Shown here: positions 16,769 to 24,056 of the stretch, in pieces
How the letters are laid out: every line of letters begins with the position of its first letter
Position numbering within the stretch: the first letter of the stretch is position 1
Assembly: GCA_963728845.1 (NCBI GenBank)
Contig: CAVSLS010000052.1
Span: 1-64,000 of the forward strand
Direction of reading: 5' to 3'
Source: Bog-473 sp963728845
GTDB taxonomy: Bacteria > Actinomycetota > Acidimicrobiia > Acidimicrobiales > RAAP-2
DNA: 64,000 bases
Made by a program: the position numbers and the translations under genes
The notes under the pieces: model-generated
The model's database searches: none
What the model saw: only the letters and a program-made list of their open reading frames with translations
What the model was told of the DNA's origin: nothing

Positions 16769-18235
16769 GTGGTGACCGCCCTTCTTCAGCTGAGAGACGC
16801 GATAGAGGATGGCGGCCACCTGTATCTGTTCTCGCTGCTGGTCGCCCTCATTTGGTTCGTGTGGCTCGTGAAGGTGCTGATCTCCCGCCGATATGCGCCC
16901 TGTCAAAATGACTTTCGCACGTCCTCGAGCGTGGTGATTCCCGTCGTGGACGAGCCCGTCGACCTGTTTCGCGACGTCTTGTCGAGGATCATCCAGCAGG
17001 ATCCCACTGAAGTACTGGTGGTAATCAACGGACCCCGCAACCCCAACCTCGAGTCTGCGTGCACCGAGTTTCCCCTGGTGGAGTGGGAGTGGACGCCGGT
17101 TGCCGGCAAGCGCAACGCCCTCCGTGTCGGGATCGAGAAGGTCGTCGGGGAGGTGGTCGTCCTCGTCGACAGCGACACGTTGTGGACCGAGGGAACCCTC
17201 GAGGAGCTTCTGAAGCCCTTCGCGGACTCTCGTGTCGGCGGTGTCACCACCCGGCAACGGATCCTCAACCCCGACCGCAATTTCCTCACGCGCTGGGCCG
17301 ACTGGCTCGAATCGAGCAGGTCACTTTACTCCATGCCCGCCCAGAGCGTGCTGGGCCAGGTGGGGTGTCTTCCCGGACGCACGATCGCGTTCCGGCGAGA
17401 CGTGCTCGAACGCGTCATGCCGGACTTCTTGACCCAGAAGTTCCTCGGAGTCGTCCTCGAGGTGTCGGACGACCGCACATTGACCAACTTGACCCTGAAG
17501 CAGGGGTACAAGACCGTTTACCAATCGACCAGCCTGGTCTACACGGATTGCCCTACGGGCCTAAAGAAGATGGCCAAGCAGCAGTATCGATGGGCGCGGG
17601 GCAGTCAGTACAACACGTTGCGGATGTTGCCGTGGATGACGGCCAATGCCCCGATCCTCGGGTTCTTCTTCTGTGTGGACATCCTGATTCCGTTCCTTTG
17701 GATCTGTTCGGCCGTTGGCTGGGTGAGCCGCTCGCTCACCGGTTATCACAGTGATCTGTACGGAGGGATCCTCAACGGACATCGGCCCTTCCAGCTTCCC
17801 GTCATGCTGATCCTCATCGTCATGGCCTCCTGGGTCTCCATGTCCCTCCGCCAACAGCGACACCTGGAGCAACGCCCCGACGACATCGTGATGATGCCGG
17901 TCTATGTGGTCTTCTCGACTCTCTTTCTCCTGCCGATCCGTCTCTATGGCTTTGCCCGCCTGGCAAAGCCTGCCGGGTGGGGAACCCGCGCCAATGCATA
18001 CGCTGGCGGGGAGGTCGGAAACTCAGTTCCGATCGGGAGATCTGGGGAGGGGCACGGCACGACGTTCGCCATCCCGGAGTCCTCGACAGCCACGGCGACG
18101 GCCCTCGCGACACGCACGAGGCCGACACACGCACGTGCCCGGGCCCGCTCGTTCAACCCTTACGAATTGATCCCTGTCCTGTTGTTCGTGATCGCCATCG
18201 CCGGAGGAATTCTCTATGATTCGTGGCCGGGCTAG
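16769..18235 (+). CDS. Processive family-2 glycosyltransferase (cellulose/hyaluronan-synthase type)
   Basis: A membrane synthase of about 488 residues. An N-terminal transmembrane helix (LYLFSLLVALIWFVWLVKVL) precedes the GT-A domain: SVVIPVVDEP, VVLVDSDTLW (DxD), LEVSDDRTLTN (acidic catalytic motif) and KQQYRWARGS (QxxRW, the mark of processive synthases). At least three more helices follow (FFFCVDILIPFLWICSAVGW, MLILIVMASWVSMSL and VYVVFSTLFLLPIRLYGF), and a final helix after a low-complexity cytosolic stretch. GTG 16769 has GGAG 8 bases upstream and fits the family start. The last 20 bases overlap the next GH26 gene, so both proteins are coupled. The polymer is probably a beta-linked glycan; mannan is suggested by the GH26 partners. 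Confidence 0.85.
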   Translation: MVTALLQLRDAIEDGGHLYLFSLLVALIWFVWLVKVLISRRYAPCQNDFRTSSSVVIPVVDEPVDLFRDVLSRIIQQDPTEVLVVINGPRNPNLESACTEFPLVEWEWTPVAGKRNALRVGIEKVVGEVVVLVDSDTLWTEGTLEELLKPFADSRVGGVTTRQRILNPDRNFLTRWADWLESSRSLYSMPAQSVLGQVGCLPGRTIAFRRDVLERVMPDFLTQKFLGVVLEVSDDRTLTNLTLKQGYKTVYQSTSLVYTDCPTGLKKMAKQQYRWARGSQYNTLRMLPWMTANAPILGFFFCVDILIPFLWICSAVGWVSRSLTGYHSDLYGGILNGHRPFQLPVMLILIVMASWVSMSLRQQRHLEQRPDDIVMMPVYVVFSTLFLLPIRLYGFARLAKPAGWGTRANAYAGGEVGNSVPIGRSGEGHGTTFAIPESSTATATALATRTRPTHARARARSFNPYELIPVLLFVIAIAGGILYDSWPG

Positions 18236-19613
18236 CTCGTACGGCACCTTCATCGGTGCGCTATCCCTCGCGGCGGTGGTCGCATCGGTCTATCTGTCCC
18301 CCCTTGGGGCTTCGCCTACCCACAGAAAGGCTCTTTCCGTTTCGGACTCGAACGTCAAATCGACCTCGGGCAGAACGGACAAACGGGTTGCCTCGACGCA
18401 CGCGCATGTGTCGAGTGCACACACCACGAAGAGCGCTGGTTCCGCAAAGACGGTGACGCGGACGGTGACGCGGACACTGCCGGGCCAAGGGACCAAGCAG
18501 GTGGTCTTCGTACCGTCGACCGCGCAACCACCGAGCGGGACGACGACATCGTTGCCGACACCATCTAGTTCGAAGACAACAAGTACAAGTCCGCCAAGTT
18601 CCTCGACGTACAAGGTTCCCGCAAAGAGCGCACTCGTCGCCCCGGATACGGACTACTGGGGAGTCTCTCTGGACGGTGTCCCGCAGGGTACGTCGCAACT
18701 GAACGCCCTCGACGCCGCAGTCGAAGACGCGCCATCGGAGCTGACCTGGTACCAAGGCTGGGACGAGCCCTATCCCGCGCAAACGGTTGAAAGTTCTTGG
18801 GAGCACGAAGCACTCCCGATGATCACCTGGGAATCGAAGCCATCGCAGGACACCACCCCGGCACAATCGGACCCGGCGTACTCCCTCAGCGACATCATCA
18901 ATGGCAACTACGACACCTACTTACGGACGTTCGCCAACGCGGTGGCGGCAGAGGGCCTTCCGGTCGTGATCCGTCTCGATCAGGAGATGAATGGAACTTG
19001 GTTCCCCTGGTCTGAAGGGGTGAACGGGAACACCTCAGGTCAATTCGTCCAGATGTGGCAGCACGTGTGGAACATCTTCCAGGCGGCTGGCGCTAACAGC
19101 GATGTGATATGGCTCTGGGCCCCAAACCGGGTGGACAACCTGGCGCACGCTCCTGCCCTCGGTGAGCTGTACCCGGGAGACGGCTACGTGGACTGGATCG
19201 GCGTCGACGCCTATTGGCGTTACAGCACAGAGGCACCAACGTTCGCAGCGGTCTTCGGACGGTCGTTGGCAGCTCTGGCTGCGGTCACCGGCAAGCCGAT
19301 CTTCATCGCCGAGACAGCGGGTATCGAAACCGATCCGACAACGGGTAGCGACGTGGGTTCGCAGAAGGTGCAGTACACGACAAGCCTCCTCCAGAATATA
19401 GAGTCGGACTCCCAGATCGTCGGATTCTCGTGGTTCAACAACGTGGCCACGTCAAGTGAAGACGGAGTTCCCATAACAAACGACTGGCGGATCGACTCCG
19501 ACGCGGCCAACCTCTTTGCCTTCAAGTCGGCAGTTTCGACCGGGCCTTTCGCCGACGGGCTCATGCCTTCGTCAGGTGCGCCGGTCGTAGTCGTACCCTC
19601 CGGCGGGGGTTGA
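18216..19613 (+). CDS. Membrane-anchored or secreted GH26 endo-glycanase
   Basis: A 465-residue protein. A signal/anchor helix (FIGALSLAAVVASVYLSPLG) is followed by about 110 residues of Thr/Ser/Pro-rich linker, then a GH26 catalytic domain. Acid/base Glu is in VIRLDQEMNGTWFPW, and the nucleophile Glu in IFIAETAGIET; VIWLWAPNRVDN and YVDWIGVDAYWR support the family. The C-terminus ends in a Val/Ser/Gly-rich tail. Its start lies inside the GT2 synthase gene (20-base overlap). The pairing of a processive synthase with a glycanase recalls BcsA with BcsZ in cellulose operons, where the hydrolase edits the nascent polymer. That analogy is an inference. Confidence 0.85.
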   Translation: MIRGRASSYGTFIGALSLAAVVASVYLSPLGASPTHRKALSVSDSNVKSTSGRTDKRVASTHAHVSSAHTTKSAGSAKTVTRTVTRTLPGQGTKQVVFVPSTAQPPSGTTTSLPTPSSSKTTSTSPPSSSTYKVPAKSALVAPDTDYWGVSLDGVPQGTSQLNALDAAVEDAPSELTWYQGWDEPYPAQTVESSWEHEALPMITWESKPSQDTTPAQSDPAYSLSDIINGNYDTYLRTFANAVAAEGLPVVIRLDQEMNGTWFPWSEGVNGNTSGQFVQMWQHVWNIFQAAGANSDVIWLWAPNRVDNLAHAPALGELYPGDGYVDWIGVDAYWRYSTEAPTFAAVFGRSLAALAAVTGKPIFIAETAGIETDPTTGSDVGSQKVQYTTSLLQNIESDSQIVGFSWFNNVATSSEDGVPITNDWRIDSDAANLFAFKSAVSTGPFADGLMPSSGAPVVVVPSGGG

Positions 19614-19699
19614 TCGCCCACAGGTAGGGCCGCCTGACCAAGGGATTGTGGGCATGAGCCGGATAACCAGAGTGAGAATCACGCCACTCACCCGCGCCG

Positions 19700-20010
19700 C
19701 AGGCCCCGGCGCTCGAGCCCCCGTCGTCCCGCCCCACACCCCCGTCGATGGCACCTCGAGGGCCGCCGGCGAGGCACAGGGAGCGCACGGAGCAGCCCTC
19801 GCAGTAGGCGAGCGCCGCAACAGGACGGCCGTCGCCTCGGAGCGGAAAGAACAGGGCCGGGTCCAGTCCCCGACAGGCCGCGTCAGCGTGCCACGGCGGC
19901 CGGTTGACGAGCTCGGCCAGGAGGACGGCGACATCGGCGCCTCGGGCGCGTCCGGCGTGGTCATCAGCCAGGCGAGAAAGGCCTCTTCCCTAGGCGCCTA
20001 CGGTACGGCG
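19700..20010 (-). pseudogene. WhiB-like [4Fe-4S] transcription factor, frameshifted
   Basis: On the minus strand the frame reads EEAFLAWLMTTPDAPEA, then in another frame LAELVNRPPWHADAACRGLD, ALFFPLRGDGRP and YCEGCSVRSLCLAGG, and then in a third frame GVWGGTTG. Together these give the WhiB pattern: an isolated Cys, CxxC plus Cys, and the G-V/I-W-G-G turn. At least two frame changes separate the parts, and a stop lies near the probable N-terminus. WhiB proteins are actinobacterial redox-responsive regulators, so this supports the taxonomic reading. It may be a true pseudogene or a sequence error. Confidence 0.65.
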
Positions 20011-20205
20011 GGCGTGTTCACGGCGGTGGATCATCTACCGTCAATCGGGTGGACCGGATGCCGAGCCCGGCGACCTCATCACGGCGTTCGCGCCGCCGCC
20101 AGGGCGCTATCTCAGCAGCTCGACATCCTGAGGGTCGGTCAAGCTTGCCCCCGTTCCCGACTGGGGCGATGAGATAGCCTGACCCTTAGATCCAGGGTGA
20201 GGGTT

Positions 20206-20237
20206 GAAACGGCCCGTCCTTAGGGGCCGGTCGTTTC
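20206..20237 (+). terminator. Strong hairpin, candidate terminator or small RNA structure
   Basis: GAAACGGCCCGTCC and GGGCCGGTCGTTTC pair around a TTAG loop with one mismatch and two or three G-U pairs. No gene ends directly before it: the GH26 gene stops 590 bases upstream and an 85-residue gene starts 265 bases downstream. It may end a transcript crossing the WhiB-like relic or be part of an unannotated RNA. Confidence 0.45.
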
Positions 20238-20501
20238 GCCGTCAGGACCTCCGGAACCTCCCGGGCACCGGCCGTCGCCCCGTCACAATCGTCTAAGCAA
20301 GCGACCGCTCAGGCCAGAGCGGTCGACAGTTGCCCTAGGGGCGAGTGACGCACAACCTTGTGACCAATGACCCGATTGGGGGTTGCCGCCCTCCGTTGGG
20401 GTGGGCCGACAGAAGCCCCAGCTGCTCCTTCGACGACACTCTGCACCGTAAGGTCTTGTGGCACTCTTTCGCCGCGACGATCTGGGCCTCATCGTTGAGG
20501 T

Positions 20502-20759
20502 ATGCAATCTGAGCTTTTGGCTAACCGCGTGGCCGGTGCCTTGACCGCTGTTCTGCCCGACGATGGCTTCGAGCTAGTGAACGAGGTCGACGTGTGGAGG
20601 GGGTGGGGTGACGTGTACATCGTCGTGGTCCATTCTGGCCTTCACTACGAAGACGCTCATCCCAAGCTCGAGAGGACGGTTCATACGGTCGTCGACTCAG
20701 TCATGCCTGAAGTCAGACACCGAGTGAAGATCGTGTGGGCGTCAGAGTCGAGCAACTGA
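20502..20759 (+). CDS. Small conserved-looking protein of unknown function
   Basis: An 85-residue protein. It begins MQSELLANRVAGALTAVLP and contains WRGWGDVYIVVVHSGLHYED and a Val-rich C-terminus (VDSVMPEVRHRVKIVWASES). Alternating hydrophobic residues suggest a compact alpha/beta fold with no signal peptide or Cys. TTGAGGT lies 4-5 bases before the ATG, a modest ribosome site. I do not recognise a family. Codon pattern is regular and no better frame overlaps it, so it is probably real. Confidence 0.55.
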   Translation: MQSELLANRVAGALTAVLPDDGFELVNEVDVWRGWGDVYIVVVHSGLHYEDAHPKLERTVHTVVDSVMPEVRHRVKIVWASESSN

Positions 20760-21370
20760 CGGGGCACTCGTGGTACTGGAGGCGTGTCGGGAGAACGCGC
20801 CGAAGGCGACGAGCAAAGGCGCAGAAGGCTTTGATCGGACCCCCACACCGTTTCCTCAATTAACAGAGGCGACGAATGCCCTTGCCTCAAGTTCGGGGAG
20901 TCCGCCTCCGAACTGGTATGTGGCAATCCGACACGTGCGTCTGCCGACTGCTCAGGCGAGACGAGAGCAATGGGATCTGACCCGAGCAGTCGACGGGCGC
21001 ACGTTGCCAAAGGCCTTGCAGCTTCACACACCGTATCGACAACATTTCGGGACGCCTTTAGTGGCTGCCCCCCATTTGGAACGGTGCGTTCAATGCGCCG
21101 AGCGGCGTCGTTGCGTGGCCGTGCGGCGCGTATCAGAAGTCATCAGCGCTAGCTCAATATCAAGGGCCACTTGACTGCTCCATCGCACGGTCTGAACGTG
21201 GCCGGTTCAACCCCGTGCGCACCTCCGCTTCCGCCGGGGTTGAACCGCGGACGATGCGTGTTCACGGTACGGACCCGCTGTATCAGGACGTGACTTGAGG
21301 ACCTCAGCAGAGATGCCGCCACCACTGACAGAGGACCGAGCGGCATCGGTTCTTGCTGGGGTGAGGTGGG
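20760..21370. other. 610 bp without a supportable gene
   Basis: Short open frames exist on both strands but none has a ribosome site or a recognisable pattern. The only structure I can define is the hairpin at 21203-21247. Confidence 0.4.
21203..21247. repeat. 13-bp perfect hairpin stem
   Basis: CGGTTCAACCCCG at 21203-21215 pairs perfectly with CGGGGTTGAACCG at 21235-21247 across a 19-base loop. The left arm contains GGTTCAACCCC, a T-arm-like sequence, but no acceptor or anticodon stem surrounds it. Confidence 0.5.
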
Positions 21371-21682
21371 GTGGCCGGCCCAGCCCCTTCGTGCCGTTGG
21401 GGGCGGGTCGCGACGACCAGGGTGCGTCTACCCTCGACCCCTGAGCCCGATGCCCGAGCCGGCGACCCCTGCCCGGGTTTCATCGCCGAGGCTGGCCGCT
21501 GCTGGCAGAACGTGTATTCCACCCTGCTCCAGGCCACACGCTGCACCGAGGCTCCCGCGTGGACCGGCCGATGGCGGTCGCCGCGGGGTGACCGATGGTT
21601 CCAGGTGTGGGCCTGCCCAGAGCACCTCGAGGGGTTGACGGGGCTACGGGACTTCGGCCGGCGCCCGCAATCCCGCCCCTAA
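21371..21682 (+). CDS. Small Cys-containing protein, possible gene relic
   Basis: A frame of 103 codons whose second half looks like a real small protein: RCWQNVYSTLLQATRCTEAP, TGRWRSPRGDRWFQVWACPE and HLEGLTGLRDFGRRP. The spacing of Cys and His with W-x-V-W-A-C resembles small zinc-ribbon-like proteins of actinobacteria. The first 35 codons are Pro/Arg-rich and unconvincing, and no start with a ribosome site is visible. The last 15 residues recur in degraded form at 22193 and 23740, so this is the best preserved of three copies. Function unknown. Confidence 0.4.
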   Translation: MAGPAPSCRWGRVATTRVRLPSTPEPDARAGDPCPGFIAEAGRCWQNVYSTLLQATRCTEAPAWTGRWRSPRGDRWFQVWACPEHLEGLTGLRDFGRRPQSRP

Positions 21683-21788
21683 CAGCGCCCTTACATTCTC
21701 ATTACATCGGTCGGTCAGAGTCGGCAGTACCGCCAGAACTTGCGGTCGTGCTGGGTAACGCACGGATAGATCATCCAAGGAGGACCAA

Positions 21789-22151
21789 ATGTTGCGCAAG
21801 ATCATCGCCGGCACCGCGGTGGTGGGATCATTGACACTCGGCACAGCAGGTCTGGCAGGGGCGGCGACTCCTTCGCCTTCCGGGAACAGTGGGGGGACGC
21901 AGTTGGCCACCCTCTGCGCCAAGCTGCCTCAAGTTCAGTCTCTGGTCACACAGTGGCAGTCCGATGTAAGCGGGTTCGTGCCCAAGGTACAGGCGCTCGA
22001 GTCCCAGGCGAAGACGGACGGCTTGACCAAGGTTGCGACTGCGATCGGTAACGCGCTCTCGAGGGTGCAGAATCGCGAGTCGAAGCTGAACGCCCGTCTG
22101 ACGAAGCTCCAGGCTAGGTGTCAAGGCAACGGGTCCGCAGCCAACAGCTGA
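21789..22151 (+). CDS. Small secreted helical protein
   Basis: A 120-residue protein with a clear signal peptide (MLRKIIAGTAVVGSLTLGTA, then GLAGAATPS with an Ala-x-Ala cleavage site). The mature part is about 90 residues, mostly amphipathic helix (VQSLVTQWQSDVSGFVPKVQ; IGNALSRVQNRESKLNARLT) with two Cys (LCAKL and ARCQG) that could form a disulfide joining the helix ends. AAGGAGGACCAA before the ATG is one of the strongest ribosome sites in the window. No family is recognised. The AT-richer DNA just upstream (ttacattctcattacat) probably holds the promoter. Confidence 0.8.
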   Translation: MLRKIIAGTAVVGSLTLGTAGLAGAATPSPSGNSGGTQLATLCAKLPQVQSLVTQWQSDVSGFVPKVQALESQAKTDGLTKVATAIGNALSRVQNRESKLNARLTKLQARCQGNGSAANS

Positions 22152-22192
22152 TCGGCAACAGCTGATCGATTCGGCAAAGTCGTCCAGCACTC

Positions 22193-22240
22193 CGGCTGAA
22201 TGGGCTGCGGGAGTTCGGGCGGCGCCGGTCGGCGAGGGGG
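22193..22240 (+). repeat. Relic of the small-protein C-terminus (copy 2)
   Basis: The DNA encodes LNGLREFGRRRS, matching GLTGLRDFGRRP at the end of the 21371 frame and GLTGLREFGRRRV at 23740. There is no start codon or upstream domain, so only the 3' end of the gene survives. It lies 40 bases after the secreted-protein gene. Confidence 0.5.
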
Positions 22241-22610
22241 CTGGTGAATTGGGTTGATTCCACCTCATCAGCGGTTCACAATCTCGCCGGGCAACCGGCC
22301 GCAACCGCCAATGCGGTTAATTGCCTGTTGTAGGGGTGAGGGTGCGCCCCAACTCTGTGTTGTCCGATCCAGGGTTGGGGCGCCCGCCCCGGAAGGTTCG
22401 GGCTTGCGAACCCGTTTTCGGCGAGAAGACCCGCATCGTCGGGGCCGTTCCGCGTCGCCACTTTCGGTTGTCAGTACGGTGCAGACCCCTGTCCCACACC
22501 GGCACCATGGGGGCAGGGATTCATGATTCGCCGAGGCCGCTGCGTCGACCGGTTGAAACCGCAGCTGACTCTTGACTCTTCCGCTACGTCAGCTGATTGA
22601 CTAAACCCAT

Positions 22611-23432
22611 ATGTACGGGATCGGCACCGTGGCTCGCTTGTCTCAGGTGTCGGTACGCACCCTGCGGCACTATGACGATCTGGGTCTGCTGAAACCAGCC
22701 GACGTTGACCCACGCACCGGGTATCGGTACTACTCGCCCGACCAGCTCGTACGGCTGCATCGCATACTTGTCCTGCGAGACTTAGGTGTGCCGTTGTCAG
22801 AAATCGCGCAGCTCATCGAGGAGAACGTGACGGTGGAGCAACTACGGGGGATTCTGCACCTGCGCCAAGCCGAAGCCCGTGCCCAGCTCACTGAGCAGAC
22901 GGAACAGCTCAAACGGGTCGAGGTCCGACTCGCGCAACTTGAGGAGGAACCGATGGCTGTCTATGAAGTGATCGTCAAACGGCTCGAGCCGCTGCGCGTG
23001 ATTGCTTTGAGTGAGGATCTGACGGGTGTTGAGGAGATCGGTGACGCGTGTGGACGGATGTACCCCCAGCTGCATGCAACACTTGCGCGGCACGGTGTCG
23101 CCTTTGATGGTCTGTCCCTCGCTTTGTACGAGGACACCGGAGTCGAAACAAGACCGCTTCGGCTGACGACTGCGCTCCCAGTCCCAACCGAGGTGACAAT
23201 AGAGGGTGACGGACTATCGACAGTTCAGCTACCCGCTGTCGAGCGCGCAGCCACCACGGTCGTGCACGGAGCGCCAGAACAGTTCCATGACGCTTTTCAA
23301 GCGCTCCATGAGTGGGTCGTCCGAACCGGAGAGCGGGCTACGTCGTTCGATCGTGAGCTCTACATCGACTGTGACGGTCCTCGTGACACGTGGGTGACGG
23401 AGTTGCAGACAGTCTTGGAACCCAGACCGTAA
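22611..23432 (+). CDS. MerR-family regulator with GyrI-like effector domain
   Basis: A 273-residue protein. Residues 1-70 form a MerR helix-turn-helix: YGIGTVARLSQVSVRTLRHY, DDLGLLKPADVD and GYRYYSPDQL. A coiled-coil dimer helix follows (EARAQLTEQTEQLKRVEVRL). The C-terminal 150 residues match the GyrI/effector-binding domain: YEVIVKRLEPLRVIALSE through LPAVERAATTVVHGAPEQ. This is the BmrR/TipA-like architecture that senses multidrug-type ligands. No transporter gene is adjacent, so its target may be itself or distant. The frame is intact. Confidence 0.9.
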   Translation: MYGIGTVARLSQVSVRTLRHYDDLGLLKPADVDPRTGYRYYSPDQLVRLHRILVLRDLGVPLSEIAQLIEENVTVEQLRGILHLRQAEARAQLTEQTEQLKRVEVRLAQLEEEPMAVYEVIVKRLEPLRVIALSEDLTGVEEIGDACGRMYPQLHATLARHGVAFDGLSLALYEDTGVETRPLRLTTALPVPTEVTIEGDGLSTVQLPAVERAATTVVHGAPEQFHDAFQALHEWVVRTGERATSFDRELYIDCDGPRDTWVTELQTVLEPRP

Positions 23433-23523
23433 AACCTCAACAAAGGGTCGGCCTTCGCCACCGAGCTAGACCAGCAACCGTCGCCTGGGAAGCGTTGGTT
23501 CAGCCAGTGACCTCGACTTCTTG

Positions 23524-23685
23524 ACGGCGGCGCCGACGTATTACGGCTGGATCGGCGAGTGGAACTCAGTGGCGTGCCCACCGGGGTACCCAAACGGGAG
23601 CTACATCTTCCAAAGCGTCGTCACTCAGGCGGGAGGCGCGATAGCAATGCGTGCACCAGTCGACGTGACTCTGAACAAACCACCG
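23524..23685 (+). pseudogene. Orphan fragment of an Ig-like surface repeat
   Basis: The frame gives APTYYGWIGEWNSVACPPGY, PNGSYIFQSVVTQAGG and VDVTLNK. This parallels the TPYGWLCAWNTTTVPNGAYT repeat in the beta-propeller gene that follows (24057). The sequence begins and ends without domain boundaries, so it is the remnant of a neighbouring paralogue, about 370 bases upstream of the intact one. Confidence 0.55.
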
Positions 23686-23740
23686 GAGGGTGCCCATAGG
23701 CCATCCCCGACCACCTGTGATCGGATCGGGGATGGTGTCA

Positions 23741-23799
23741 GCTGCCCGGGAACACCTGGCTGGGCTGACGGGGCTGCGAGAGTTCGGCCGACGACGGGT
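23741..23799 (+). repeat. Relic of the small-protein C-terminus (copy 3)
   Basis: The frame reads VSAAREHLAGLTGLREFGRR followed by RV and a stop, aligning with VWACPEHLEGLTGLRDFGRR at 21620-21670. Only the C-terminal part is preserved and it directly follows the Ig-like fragment. Confidence 0.5.
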
Positions 23800-24056
23800 C
23801 TGAGCGCCCGCAGATTAGGGCTAAGAGCCGGCGTCGCGCCTAGCCCATACCGGCGCTACGGTGACAATGCCCTCAACAGTGCCGTATGGTGGCACCCCTA
23901 CCCGGTGATCTGGGACGTTCGACGAATGCTTGCCGACGCGTTGAACGACACCTCATCCCCAGATCGGCGTCACGTTTCGGTCCTGCGCCCTGGGAGAATG
24001 TATTTCTCGCCCGCCGCTGACCTCGATATACATCGGTGGGCGGGAATCGGGTGTAG

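Noticed and set aside
21203..21247. GGTTCAACCCC suggesting a tRNA 3' end
   Set aside because: The T-stem does not extend beyond three pairs and no cloverleaf surrounds it; kept only as a hairpin.
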